Assembly: GCA_029378245.1 (NCBI GenBank)
Contig: JARKIF010000031.1
Location: forward strand, 124,001 to 188,000
Direction: 5' to 3'
DNA from: Roridomyces roridus
Lineage: Eukaryota > Basidiomycota > Agaricomycetes > Agaricales > Mycenaceae
Length of the DNA: 64,000 nucleotides
A program made the translations under genes and the position numbers. This document shows positions 11,638 through 21,918 of this stretch, one piece after another; positions within the stretch are counted from its first letter, which is position 1; each line of letters starts with the position of its first letter. A model generated the notes under the pieces. It was not told the DNA's origin, did not search any database, and was given only the letters and a program-made list of their open reading frames with translations.

Positions 11638-12703
11638 ATGCAAGTCGACGACAAGCCTCACCGCATCCCAGAACTTTGGTTCGAGGACGGAAACATCGTC
11701 ATACAAGCAGGAAAGAGCCAGTTTCGTGTCCATCGCGGCATCCTATCCGCTCGTTCGTCAGTCTTCCAAGACATGCTGTCATTTCCGCAGCCTCTCGATT
11801 CCGAGCTTGTCGAAGGGTGTCCAGTGGTACGCCTCCACGACGCCGAGACCGAGGTTACCGTTTTCTTGAGGGCGATCTTTGACCCGGAGTGTGTGCATTT
11901 TCCATGTTCTGAGGGTGGATGAACTGATTTTTTCTAGTTACTTCATGCCGTTCCCTGCCAAGACACAGTTCGAGATTCTTCAAGGATGCCTGAGGCTCAG
12001 CCACAAGTATTCAGTGGAGTACCTTCGCCTTCGCGCTCTGGTGCACCTATCCTCTCCATTTCGCACCGCATTGTCCGAATGGGACAATGCGTACTGGGAC
12101 GACAGAGAGGGCCCATCTAACCGCCTTCCGTCGGAAGTCGAGTCATGGCTGGCAGACGATGTATCGACCTTCATTGCCGTAATCCAACTTGCACGAGAGG
12201 TTGATGCTCCTTGGGTTCTGCCTGTCACCTTTTATGGTCTCTCATGTCGTCTGGCGGAACCCATGGCACTGACAGAGGTCCTGGAGGGCACAGTTTGCAA
12301 CGGCGTACCCACAACTCTCAGCCCCCAAGATCGCAAAGCTTTCTTCGCTGGTCACCGTCGACAAACCAGCGCTTCTCCGATCGCCATGCTGGCCTTTTTG
12401 TCGGACCCGCGTGATATCCCAGGTTGTATGGTACCGGATGAGTGCCACACAGGGCGACTTTCTGGAGTAGATTTGACACGGAGCTTAATCGACGAGAATC
12501 CATCCATTCCGCTCGACATCTGGAACGAGGATTCGTGGTACGACCTGGACATATGTTCTGCGTGCTCTGCGTATCTCAAGGGCAAACATGCAGCCGCCCG
12601 CCAGGCCTTTTGGGATCAACTCCCGGGAATATATTCTCTTCCGCCTTGGGACGAGTTGATCAGGATGAAAACGGAGGCTATTGGAGCGCACGCACCGTTC
12701 TAA
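11638..12703 (+). CDS. BTB/POZ domain protein, copy 2 (intact)
   Basis: Intact member of the local BTB family, about 340 residues. Start at 11638 chosen because MQVDDKPHRIPELWFEDGN aligns with the other copies; an upstream in-frame ATG at 11600 is possible. Exon 1 carries the BTB core (IVIQAGKSQFRVHRGILSAR, SSVFQDMLSFPQP). One intron (about 11889-11938) leads into YFMPFPAKTQFEILQGCLRL and the helical back region. The C-terminal part has LAREVDAPWVLPVTFYGLS, a CSACSAYLKGKH Cys pair and a final LPGIYSLPPWDE. This C-terminal layout is common in Agaricomycete BTB expansions. Ends TAA at 12703. Likely a nuclear or cytosolic adaptor; no partner can be named. Confidence 0.88.
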
Positions 12704-12930
12704 TCATCTTGCGTCTACGTGTAAGTCAATTTTGTTCCCTTGTCGGCCCCCTCTTACTGACTATCTGGAGATTGCATTCGTAAATAGAAATCGAATAGAC
12801 CAGGTCGCCGACTCGCATTTCGAATGAAAGGTCAGCAAGCTCAACTCTGGAGTGCGCTGCCCGGCCTTCTGGGCCCGATTTCCCGCCCCAATCACGAAAT
12901 ATCTTTCGTAGCTTCTACCCCAAGTACCCT

Positions 12931-12982
12931 GCTCGCGTCGTCAAAGTTGTCTTCTGTGTACGCGCTTGATGGGCGGAGATTG
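12931..12982 (+). promoter_or_regulatory. Orphan copy of the BTB upstream element
   Basis: GTCGTCAAAGTTGTCTTC followed by TGTACGCGCTTGATGG, the same order as upstream of BTB copies 1 and 3, but no BTB codons follow. It is probably the left edge of a third duplicated module whose gene was lost. Confidence 0.6.
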
Positions 12983-13062
12983 CACCATGTAAGAGGCCAC
13001 TCGAGCGCAACCGTCTGTTCTTCTGGAGATGTGGTAAGGGAACACTGTACACCTTTCAACGA

Positions 13063-13640
13063 TTACTTGCTTTCCTCCTCCTCCAACGACCAATCCAGTA
13101 CATGTACACTCCAAATCTTTCCCCGGACGTTCAGCACATCGTCATAGTTCCTCCGGAATTTAGACCCATTTTTCTCGAAAACGCGCACGCTCCCCTGGTT
13201 TCCTGCCAGCACCTCGATGACCATTCGACGCACGGCCATCCGTGGGATGCCCCACTTGTGCAGCATCGTGTGGACTGCGTCGGTCATGATTCCGCGCCCA
13301 TGGTGGCTCGGGGCCAAATGATCTGGAACTCGTCAAAACAAGTCGTTGGACGCTTACTTTTGGGCCAAGGCTTACCGCCAAACATCCATACATCCAGATT
13401 CTCTGGGTCTCTCATCGGCTTTTCCTGAGCGCTCTTCCCAGTGCCCACTGCCCTCGAGCTCCCATGCATGCCCCACGAGAATATCCGTCCCGTCGTCCAA
13501 GACCTCGCGGATGAGACTGACAGGGCACCCGTCGACGATCTTGGCTGCGTCGGCGCCGGATGATTTGAGCTCAGCAAAGATCGCGTCGGCCTCTTTCGTG
13601 GCAAAGTTGATCCACCACAGCGGATGGAGATGAGCGTGTC
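13063..13640 (-). pseudogene. GNAT acetyltransferase remnant (RimJ-like), 5'-truncated and frameshifted
   Basis: The 3' exon (13063-about 13320) reads DHLAPSHHGRGIMTDAVHTM, the acetyl-CoA pyrophosphate loop of fungal GNAT enzymes, then VLAGNQGSVRVFEKNG and a C-terminus LDWSLEEEESK. An intron at about 13321-13371 joins it to PENLDVWMFG. Further upstream the family-like reading (WWINFATKEADAIFAELKSS, GCPVSLIREVLDDGTDILVG) is in a different frame, so a one-base shift lies near 13435-13470. The usual N-terminal 60 residues are not visible; in-frame stops lie immediately before HLHPLWWIN. Best read as a decayed gene. Confidence 0.65.
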
Positions 13641-14064
13641 AAATTTAGGAAAGGAATTCATGATGCGTTTTTTCTTCACTCGGTGAAGTTTGGGTGTGGG
13701 TTTTGACTCACACTAAGCAGCATAGATAGTATACAGTAGGGTGCTACGCTGGGTCTGAGGTAGCCGGGCACGAGGTGGGGGGTGAGGGCAGACGGTGAGA
13801 GCAGACGGCGAGAGGCCTCCCGAAGAGTGAATATTATTACATGCATGCCCCGTCTGTCTAAGCCGGAAAACAGGCTGTCTGTCTATGTCTATGAGTGATA
13901 ATACGGTAGGTAGGTAGGTAGGTGCGTGCTACGATACATATGCGACAGGTAAGTGACAGAGGACCAGCAGTCGTTGGCCAGCGAACGACATTAAATGACG
14001 CCGTCGTCGTTAGGTTAGTATATCGGGTCGTATTCGCGGGTAGGTAGTAGTGACTAGTGAGCGT
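13641..14064. other. Intergenic with a GGTA microsatellite
   Basis: No gene. A (GGTA)n tract lies at about 13905-13922, with purine-rich GGTGAG/GCAGACGG repeats at about 13770-13815. Confidence 0.6.
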
Positions 14065-15880
14065 TCATCGGAATATCCGGTCCCATTGGTGTTGGCATGA
14101 GTATGGGCCGTAGTCTAGGGAGCACAAAGTGTAAGCGCGAGTATGGATTCAAGGAGAAGGGGGAAGGGAATGAGAAGTAGAGCGCGCGCCAGGCGGGAAT
14201 CGGGACAGAGGGGCAGACAGAAGCGCCAGACACCCGTGGGTCAAAGCCCGGTGCCCAGCCAAAGCAGGCCTTGGATAGGCTAAGGAAGGGCGCGCAGCCT
14301 CTGAAGCACAGGCGTCCTCTCCACAGAATAAAAGAGAAAACTCAGCACTCACCATGCGTCTTCGCCTGCTCACACCCACACATGCCCCTCTTCCACACCT
14401 CATCATCTTGCGGACAATGCATATTCGGCGGGTGCTCGTACCCTATCTCGTTGAAGAAGTGGATCTTGGATTTCGGGAGGAAGAGGCTGGCGGCGATGGA
14501 GTGGACGGGGGCGTCGCCCCAGCGCTGGTGAAGGAGGGTATTAGATGGTGACGGGGAGAGCGGGGGGAGGGCGAAAGGAGAGGCGAGCACTCACCTCATA
14601 ATAGAAACCGCCCGTCGCATCCAAGAATTCAAAGAACTTGGTATAGACATCGCCCCGCCAAAAGTCCATGTCGGCGATTTCGAAATTGGACCAGACTGTG
14701 TGGCAGGGTGGGTCAGGCGGCGCCGGGCGCGCGAGGAGGGAGACAGCGCACAATGACACATATTAAAGTCCTGTCCCCCATTCTCGCTCATAAATCCCAT
14801 AGCATTGTCCGGCGAGACGGACTCTGGGAACTTGTTCATGAAGTCTACAGTATCCCTCCATCAGCGGTCGATTCGGCCGGGAAAGGAGGACGCACCCTTG
14901 ACGGTATCCCAAAGCGTCGGTATCGTCGCGCTCCATTCGAACAACGAGATCGTAAACGCGTAGACTTTTTTCTGCTCCTCCATGTACACGAAAGGGTCAA
15001 AGTCGAGCGTGCAGTGGAACAGGACATCGGGTCTGCGAAGGAGTGGGTTAGTGTCGCGGTCATGCCAAGAAAAGGACGACAACGACAGCGTGTCTTTTTG
15101 GACACGGGTAAATATCCCCGTGCGCGGTACGGAAGGGACCCGGAACGACCACGGGCAGATGATATAAAGGCGCAGGGCATGAGAATCTGAAAGGACCCAC
15201 TCACTCTATTCGCCAGTACCACTTGTACTTTGCCAACAGCTCATGCTTGAAGAAGAATCCAGAATTGAATCGGCACATATTGCGGTAGGAAACGCTCCCG
15301 GCGTAGATGATGCCTTGGTCCTCCATCTTCTTGCGCCCCTCCGTCGCACGCTCCTCGTCGATCCAGTCTGGCTGGTACCACATATCGTGCGGGATGACAC
15401 CGAATTCTATCGGCGCGTGGGTGAGGGCCGATATCCGTCTGGGGAGAAAATAATCAGCGATCTATCTGGCTAGAGGACGACGACACACTTTTTGAACTCC
15501 TCCGTCCAAGGCTCTTCGTTGAGGAACACATACGGATACCGATACTCCCGATTGAAGCGGTCCTCGATGCTCCGAATACTCTGCACCGCACCGTTGACGT
15601 CCGAGTTGCGAGCGAGCATGAGGAGGGTCGCGTTAGCGCGAGTCGAGTTGCCCGTTCCTCCAACGGACGTCCACCTTGGCGGGGGTAGGCCGTCGTCAAG
15701 CACAGGGTACGCTGGCACGGCGAAATCGTCCTGGTATGTCGTTGTCTTACTCCAGACACCACCCAGCGCAGACGAGGTGGCGCTGTTGTACGACTCGTGC
15801 GTGGCAGCCAGTAGAAAGTGTAGGGCGATGAGGATGCCCAGGCTGAGGATGACATAGCGTGCTGGCCTGTTTATCGTCAT
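14065..15880 (-). CDS. KRE2/MNT1-family alpha-1,2-mannosyltransferase (GT15)
   Basis: Golgi type II membrane enzyme that transfers mannose from GDP-mannose to N- or O-linked glycans. The start at 15880 gives a short basic lead (MTINRPARY) and one hydrophobic anchor (VILSLGILIALHFLLAA), then a Ser/Thr-rich stem. The catalytic domain follows across about seven introns: NATLLMLARNSDVNGAVQSI, RYPYVFLNEEPW, SYRNMCRFNSGFFF, KYKWYWRIEPDVLFHC, NFEIADMDFWRG (its Glu corresponds to the proposed KRE2 catalytic residue), FYYERWGDAPVHSIAASLF and HCPQDDE. The last exon gives DYGPYSCQHQWDRIFR and TGA at 14065-14067, matching the usual C-terminal Cys region. All expected blocks are present, so it is probably functional. 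Confidence 0.93.
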
Positions 15881-16552
15881 CGGCCTCGACGTGGTGGTGG
15901 GAGCAAGATTTTGGGACTGCGGGCACGGGGGTGGCTCGGGTTAAAAGAGTGTAGGTTAGAAGAGGGTGTGGAGCAATTTGAAGCGACCGCTCGGAAGTGC
16001 GCAGCGATAGCGACTGCTCGGAGGTGCGCAGCGATGCCACATTGGATAAGACCAACTCGGATGAAATTTTAGATCACCCGTTTCGTCTTCACCTGAATTT
16101 GACCCTGTATTATGATAATTCTGCCCTCAATCCCTGGCCATGTCTCTCATTTTTGGTTCATACTAATTATCCTCAGGAGTTTGCGAAATGCCGGACACTC
16201 CTCCGACGGCGTTTAGGCAAGTGAAGCTCGAAATGGTTCGGCAACTTCCAGTAACCAAGGTGATGAGCATTTCCGCCTGGTTCAAACACGGCAAAGGACT
16301 ACCTAAAGAGCCTCACAGAAATAATTTTGGTTTTACGGGGCCAAAATACAGCCTACGGCCAGCTCACAACGATGATTCAGACGTGTTGACCCGTCGTCGC
16401 TCTGCTCTCGGCCTTCTCCGAGTCCTCGGGCGGTACAAGCCAATCCAACAAGCGAACTTGTAGTCATGACCGCGGTTGGCATTCCAGTAAACACAGAAAC
16501 TGCATGAAAGCCAAAGTAAGGACATGGAAAGTGTCGTCGCAGGGAATGTCAA
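15881..16552. other. Intergenic, GT15 gene to F-box relic
   Basis: Short direct repeat of GCTCGGAAGTGCGCAGCGAT/GCTCGGAGGTGCGCAGCGAT at about 15990-16035 in the upstream region of the GT15 gene. Otherwise nothing I can support. Confidence 0.5.
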
Positions 16553-16646
16553 GTATTCAAACACAGAAAGACCAGCGAGCGACTGGAATTCATCCTCATC
16601 GAACATTTCCCAAGCCCCGGCATGTTTCCGCCATGCGCATCCATCT
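16553..16646 (-). pseudogene. Stray copy of an F-box last exon
   Basis: On the minus strand a CAG acceptor is followed by DGCAWRKHAGAWEMFDEDEF and QSLAGLSVFE, nearly identical to the last exon of the F-box gene at about 19617-19713 (DGCAWRKQDGAWEMFDEDEF). No F-box gene body lies upstream of it on this strand. It is in inverted orientation relative to the other copy. Confidence 0.75.
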
Positions 16647-16808
16647 GACAAAATAGCGTTCGTTCACGAGTTCGAATTTGCATAGAAAACACAACCCACA
16701 ATACCATCCCATTAAATCACTGGATACTGTATTTCAGACCTCCTTGCGCGCCAGCGGACACACCACCTGAGAATCGGTCTATAATCGCGAGTGGCGCGTC
16801 AGACTTTG

Positions 16809-18344
16809 CTAGCTGCAGGCAAATGAAAAAAGCACCGCCCGGGTCATTTTTTGCAGACACCTTATATCGAGCTTGAGGCCATCGTCTTCCAGGGTTCTCA
16901 GCGCACTCAAGCCGTCGTCCAGCTCAGCCAGGGTGGGCTGGGGTGAATTCGGGGGCAGCGACCCACCGAGGACCAACTCAAACGACTCGAGTCTCGCGGT
17001 GCCTTCGCCATGGTCTTGCCGACGGAAGGCTAGCAACGCCGCCAGGTCGCCGTAGGGTACCTCTATCGCAGAGCTGCAAGGACCGACAGCGAGAGACGTC
17101 AAGTTCGGGATGAAATCCGCCGATTTGAGCGTCCGCATAAAGCGATTTAGGTCACGGATGTGCCAGTAGATGTCCTGTAGCTTTACCACAGAGAGTGTAC
17201 GCCCAGCTGCGCGGAGGCAAGCTATAGTATCCTCGATAGTCGGACACATGAGGGTGATGGAGCGCAAAGAGCATGCGGAGCGCAGGACAAAGTCTTGGAA
17301 ATGGGTGGCATTTTCGCTGACCTCCGGTTCTAGAGATCCCGGGCGCTTCATCAGCGCCAAATCGACATGGGTGAGCGAGGGGAGGTCGATGTTCGTGAGG
17401 ATATCGAGCTCGGATTGATATCTGGTGAACCGGAGGGTGTGGAGGTGGGGGAGGCGCAGTGGGGCCGCTCCCCAGGAAATCCCGTCAGAGGGAAGGACGG
17501 ACAGGACCAGTGTTTCGAGTGCGAGGGTGTCCTTCAGGATTTCCATGCATTGGTCATCATACAGCTCGTGGAGCTCAAGATGGATCAACAGCTCCCATGG
17601 GAGAGAAATCCAATCCCGGGGGAAAGACGTGAGTGACACCCTGCGTAGTAGTGGGCAATTTTCGAACGTTGTGACGTGGATGGAGGGGTCGACTTCGAAT
17701 CCCTCGTCTTCGTCGTTGACGAACGAAGCAACGTCCAAACGGCGGAGAAGCGTGAGCCTCTCCTCGCATAGCTTGCTCGGGAACAAGTCCTGCTCAGCGT
17801 CGATGAAGCACTGGAAGTGCTGCAGTTTGTGCATAAAGGGGGACAGAAAGGACAGTAGGTCGCTGTTAAAGGACCGTATTGACACAGTCAAGGGATGGGT
17901 ACCCGTTCGAGGAAGCCAACGCGCGAGAATGTTCTCGGCAGAGGCCATTGCTGTCCATGCAGTCTGAATGTCGATGCTGGACCAGATAGGTTGCAAAAAA
18001 AGGGCTATTTCCCGCCACCTGCGACAGGCGCTGGCTAGAAGTAGCGGGGCGCAAGGTTCGAGCGGCTGCGTAGAGATGCCAAGCTCCAGGTCGGCGCGGC
18101 CTATCCTCGCGTAACCAGACCCAACACAGTTCAGAAAGATCTCCGCAACAATTTCCGCCGGGAGCGCCAGAATTGAAGGGTACGTGACCGATTGGAGAGC
18201 GTCGACGATCGACTCACGCTTTCCAGCCAAAAACGCGGGTCTAGCCCGGAGTTGGGCTGTTTCCGCGTCTATCTCAGAGAGGTGCGCACGCAAGGCATGC
18301 GGAGGGGCTGACAGGAACGAATCTCCGTCAGGTAGACGGGACAT
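16809..18344 (-). CDS. F-box-like protein (single exon, 511 residues)
   Basis: F-box proteins bind Skp1 and deliver substrates to SCF ubiquitin ligases. An N-terminal helix (HLSEIDAETAQLRARPAF) leads to the F-box-like motif SILALPAEIVAEIFLNC (about residues 57-73), then a conserved CRRWREIAL helix and WSSI. The rest is a leucine-rich-repeat-like array (repeated L..L.L segments), as is typical of the very large Agaricomycete F-box family. Uninterrupted frame. Start 92 bp from the divergently transcribed F-box gene at 18437, so the two probably share a promoter. Confidence 0.88.
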   Translation of the reverse strand: MSRLPDGDSFLSAPPHALRAHLSEIDAETAQLRARPAFLAGKRESIVDALQSVTYPSILALPAEIVAEIFLNCVGSGYARIGRADLELGISTQPLEPCAPLLLASACRRWREIALFLQPIWSSIDIQTAWTAMASAENILARWLPRTGTHPLTVSIRSFNSDLLSFLSPFMHKLQHFQCFIDAEQDLFPSKLCEERLTLLRRLDVASFVNDEDEGFEVDPSIHVTTFENCPLLRRVSLTSFPRDWISLPWELLIHLELHELYDDQCMEILKDTLALETLVLSVLPSDGISWGAAPLRLPHLHTLRFTRYQSELDILTNIDLPSLTHVDLALMKRPGSLEPEVSENATHFQDFVLRSACSLRSITLMCPTIEDTIACLRAAGRTLSVVKLQDIYWHIRDLNRFMRTLKSADFIPNLTSLAVGPCSSAIEVPYGDLAALLAFRRQDHGEGTARLESFELVLGGSLPPNSPQPTLAELDDGLSALRTLEDDGLKLDIRCLQKMTRAVLFSFACS

Positions 18345-18436
18345 GGAGGCTTGAAGGAAGATGACAAGCTTACGACACTTCCAGGCCGGAGTGTGACGAA
18401 GTCACGGTCACCCCGGCTGGACCTACCGCCATCTTC

Positions 18437-19713
18437 ATGGTCCTCACCCACTCAACCACCAAAAAGTTTCAGTTCCAAGGCCTCCCCACAGAGCTCCAGA
18501 TCGAGGTGATCCAAGCAGCCAGCCAGGCCGACCAAGCGGCTCTCTGCCGAGTCTCAAAGCAGCTTCAGTCACTATCTCTCCCCATTTTGAATCGCGACGT
18601 CCACGTGTCCAATCAGCATGTCGAGGAGTTTTGTCTGGGAATCATCAGGAGCCCGGAGAGGGCTTCTGCTGTGCGCGGGTTCACGGTTACACACAAGGCG
18701 TTCGTTTTGTGAGCTGGCCGCTCTCGCATACTACGTGTCTGTCTCACGAGTTTCATAGCAGCGAAGAATGCTTGAACTCGATGTACGCGGCGCTGGGATT
18801 GATGGATGGGCTGGAAGATCTCAAACTCTTTGCCGTAGCCTTTAGACACAATCACGACGCGAGGCTATATGAGTGCACCTTCCCCCACCTGCGCATTTTC
18901 TCGGTGGTGGACTATCATTTGACTGATGGCCATGACGAGAGCAGAACGGGCAGGATGGCATCTTTCTTGGCGCGCCACCAGACTCTGCGGTGTCTGTACT
19001 TGTCCGCACAGACATACTCATTCCTTCCGACCACATCCTCTGTGACCGCGCATCTTCCGAATCTCGAGCACTACGAAGGTCCTGCTTTACTAGTCCCTGC
19101 GCTTAGATTATCTACAACGAAACTGCGATCTACACGACTGCGTTGGGCTGCCATGCACAAGTCCAGCATAGACGGCATTGTCCGTGCGTTGCATGCTTCC
19201 ACGACCTCGGACGGTGGCCCATTCATCTTTTCACATCGGTGTCTCGTGACGAATACGCGCGCTGATTATATGGCGATACTGGTTTCCGTGGCCCGATATA
19301 TGCCGCATATTGGCACCCTCCAGATTTGTGTGGACCACGTGGTTCCCATTGGCCAGGTTGGTGCACTCTTTTTGTGGTATGAAATGGAAACGAATTTGAT
19401 TCTCACAGGATGCGGTGGAGAAGATTACAGAGCACCTACCGCGATTTGACAGGTTGCAATATATTTCGTTCGTTGTAATGCGGCGAGTGGTGCCGCCCGA
19501 GCCGAATCGTGCAGAGTTGGGCGGCGGCTTGCCCCACCCTCATGGGCTGCCATCTCCGTGAGTCGCATCCTCCACCATTTTCGAAACTTGAACGAATGTT
19601 TTTTCTTTCTTTCAGATGGGTGCGCGTGGCGGAAACAGGACGGAGCTTGGGAAATGTTTGATGAGGATGAATTTCAGTCGCTCGCTGGTCTTTCTGTGTT
19701 TGAACCACTTTGA
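18437..19713 (+). CDS. F-box protein, second gene, 3' frame uncertain
   Basis: ATG at 18437 gives FQFQGLPTELQIEVIQAASQ, an F-box core (LP.EL..E), then RVSKQLQSLSLPILNRDVHV. One intron (about 18710-18762) leads to SEECLNSMYAALGLMDGLED and a leucine-rich body. A second intron near 19357-19410 is followed by DAVEKITEHLPRFDRLQYIS. The last intron (about 19560-19618) joins the final exon. By plain splicing the last exon would read WVRVAETGRSLGNV and stop. The frame shared with the stray copy at 16553 reads DGCAWRKQDGAWEMFDEDEF and ends TGA at 19713. A one-base change or an unrecognised splice site is therefore likely near the 3' end. Confidence 0.72.
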
Positions 19714-19885
19714 ATATTTCGATTCCGTTTGAATTCCCTGCCGAAGAGATAGTCCTAACTCGGGCACATAGATATCACTGTCCTTGCTCCGATCCGCACA
19801 ATGTATATAACGAGCTTCTCATCCAAACTATCCAAATTCCCCCACATAATCAGCACATAGATCTATCTACCCTCCCTCGCTTCCT

Positions 19886-21791
19886 CTATGAACTCTCCTC
19901 CACATCCTCGCCGATAACCCAAACCTTCTTCGGCAGCTGCATAGCAACCCAAACTGCCACCCCCGTCACGCCCATCAGCACATAATAAACCAACCACCCT
20001 CCAAGCAGCTGTTTCTCAATTGAGAGCGAGAAGAGTGAATTCGCCAGCCCGGGGCCGACAGTGCGCATGAGGCTGACGGAGAGTTGGCTGAGTCCATTGG
20101 TGGCGCCAATGGAGGAGCGTGAGGGAGCGGCGCTGGCTAGGTAAATGAATACCCCGCCTGTAAAATCAAGTATTAGAGAGAGAGAGAAGTGAAGGGAATG
20201 GATGGACGAACCGTAAGCGAACTCGAGGCCGATGGTGATGGCAATTTGCAACAAGGCGATGAGTATGACCCAGACGGTGACACCGCCTTGCTTCTGTGCG
20301 ACGTAGTTCATAAGTGGGAACGCAGCGAATGTCGGGATTCCGCATGCGATTCCGAGGACTGCGGTCATTCTGGAGCCTAGGAAGTTGTTCACTCGGGCGA
20401 AGAAAAAGACCTGGAATCGAGTTCAATTTAGCTGGTACGGGATACGAATTTGGGACGGTTTGCACCTGAGTAAAAGCAGTGAGAATCCCATATACCATCA
20501 TGAGATTTCCGATTTTGCGCGGGGAAAACGCGAGCCCGCCCAATTCGATGGGCGTCGACAAAAACACGGGGAGCACGGCGCGAAAGGCGATGTCCACGAG
20601 CGAAAGAAACGCATAGCTAGAGGCTGCGATCACCACGCGCTTCGTCACCAACTGGCGCAGCGGGAGTGCAGGCGTTGGCTCTGGCTTTGCCGTCGATTCC
20701 ATTTCTCCTTCTCCTTCGCCGGAATCCAGGCGCTCGGGCTTCTTGCCGCGGAGGCGCGCGAAAATCTGCGCAGCGTCGATATGCACCACGTGTGAGCCCG
20801 TAGCGCTCTCTTTGAGGAACAGGAAGGTGTTGAGCCATGCGATGAGCGAGAACGTGGCAGGGATGGAGCACGGGAGGAAGTAGGGGTATTTTTTGAGGAA
20901 TTTGCTGTTACCAAAGAGAGCTGGGAATCGCTCTGCTGGTCTTGCGAGGTAGCCTCCAATGGCGGGGCCGACAGTGACGCCAGTCGCCCAAGCGACTGGA
21001 TATATTGTTGAGCACAGGGTATGGGAAAAGAATAAAGCTTACGGGGTGTCCACGCGTAGGCCTTGCGAAATTATGAATTGACAAAAGAAGAGCGATATAA
21101 CGACACACATGGGCGATGTTGGTGGAATCAGTTATATCTGCGATGATACTGCCAGTGGGCCACGTCGTAAACTTTAACCTGCTACCAAGAATAGAGACAC
21201 GCACCTCTTGATTACGCCGATGTTGCCATCTGCACGCCATTCGAGTCAATTTCTTTCGAAAAACAAGTAGAAAAACTCACTTAGCGCGCCATTGAGGCTT
21301 CGACTGATGACTAGCCCCCAGTACGTCGTCGACAACCCAAAGCAGTACATGGAGAGACTCAATCCGAAAAGCCCTGTCAGAATCACTGGTTTCCGGCCAA
21401 TCCGGTCTGAGATGCGGGACCAGTGAAGCACGGTCATGGCTTGTGTGAGGAAGAAGATTGATTGCTAGCCATGACTCATTTCGTCTCCGCCTCGGGGAAC
21501 AAGATGGACAGGGACGCACCATCGTCCCGACATAATACCCCACCTTGGCTTCGTCGCCATGTGTGATCCCGACATCCCGAATGAGCTGAAAAAATTTGAT
21601 TTTTGTCTGAGGCTCAAAATCAGGCCATAGTATTCAGGCGAACCTGCGGCGCGAAGGGATAGATAACCTGGCTTGTTAGAGGCTCCGCCAACTGTAGGAA
21701 AAGCACCAGGAAGAACTGTTTTGGGAGGGGCGTCGACTTGAGCGGGGACGCGGCGAGCAGAGGCTGCTGCTCGTCGTCTTGTGTGGCCATT
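19886..21791 (-). CDS. MFS transporter, DHA1-like
   Basis: Twelve-helix proton-coupled transporter of unknown substrate, resembling fungal multidrug and zinc-induced-facilitator-like carriers. The start at 21791 gives MATQDDEQQPLLAASP, an acidic cytosolic lead with a dileucine typical of vacuolar or endosomal sorting, then QFFLVLFLQLAEPLTSQVIY. Motif A is RISDRIGRKPVIL (about 21385-21425). The reading continues through ISRSLNGALNGNIGVIKSII, VGPAIGGYLARPAERFPALF, a central cytosolic loop (RLRGKKPERLDSGEGEGEME) and the second half, ending at 19886. About seven introns. No break seen. Confidence 0.88.
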
Positions 21792-21918
21792 TGCTGAGAG
21801 ATGGCCGCGGAGAGCAGGAAGCAATGGAATTACGTGATCGGACCGGTCTCTTATCTGATTGCTCGCCGCGGCCAGTTCAACTTCCATCAAGAGAAAGTTC
21901 AACAGATAAAAACACGAA

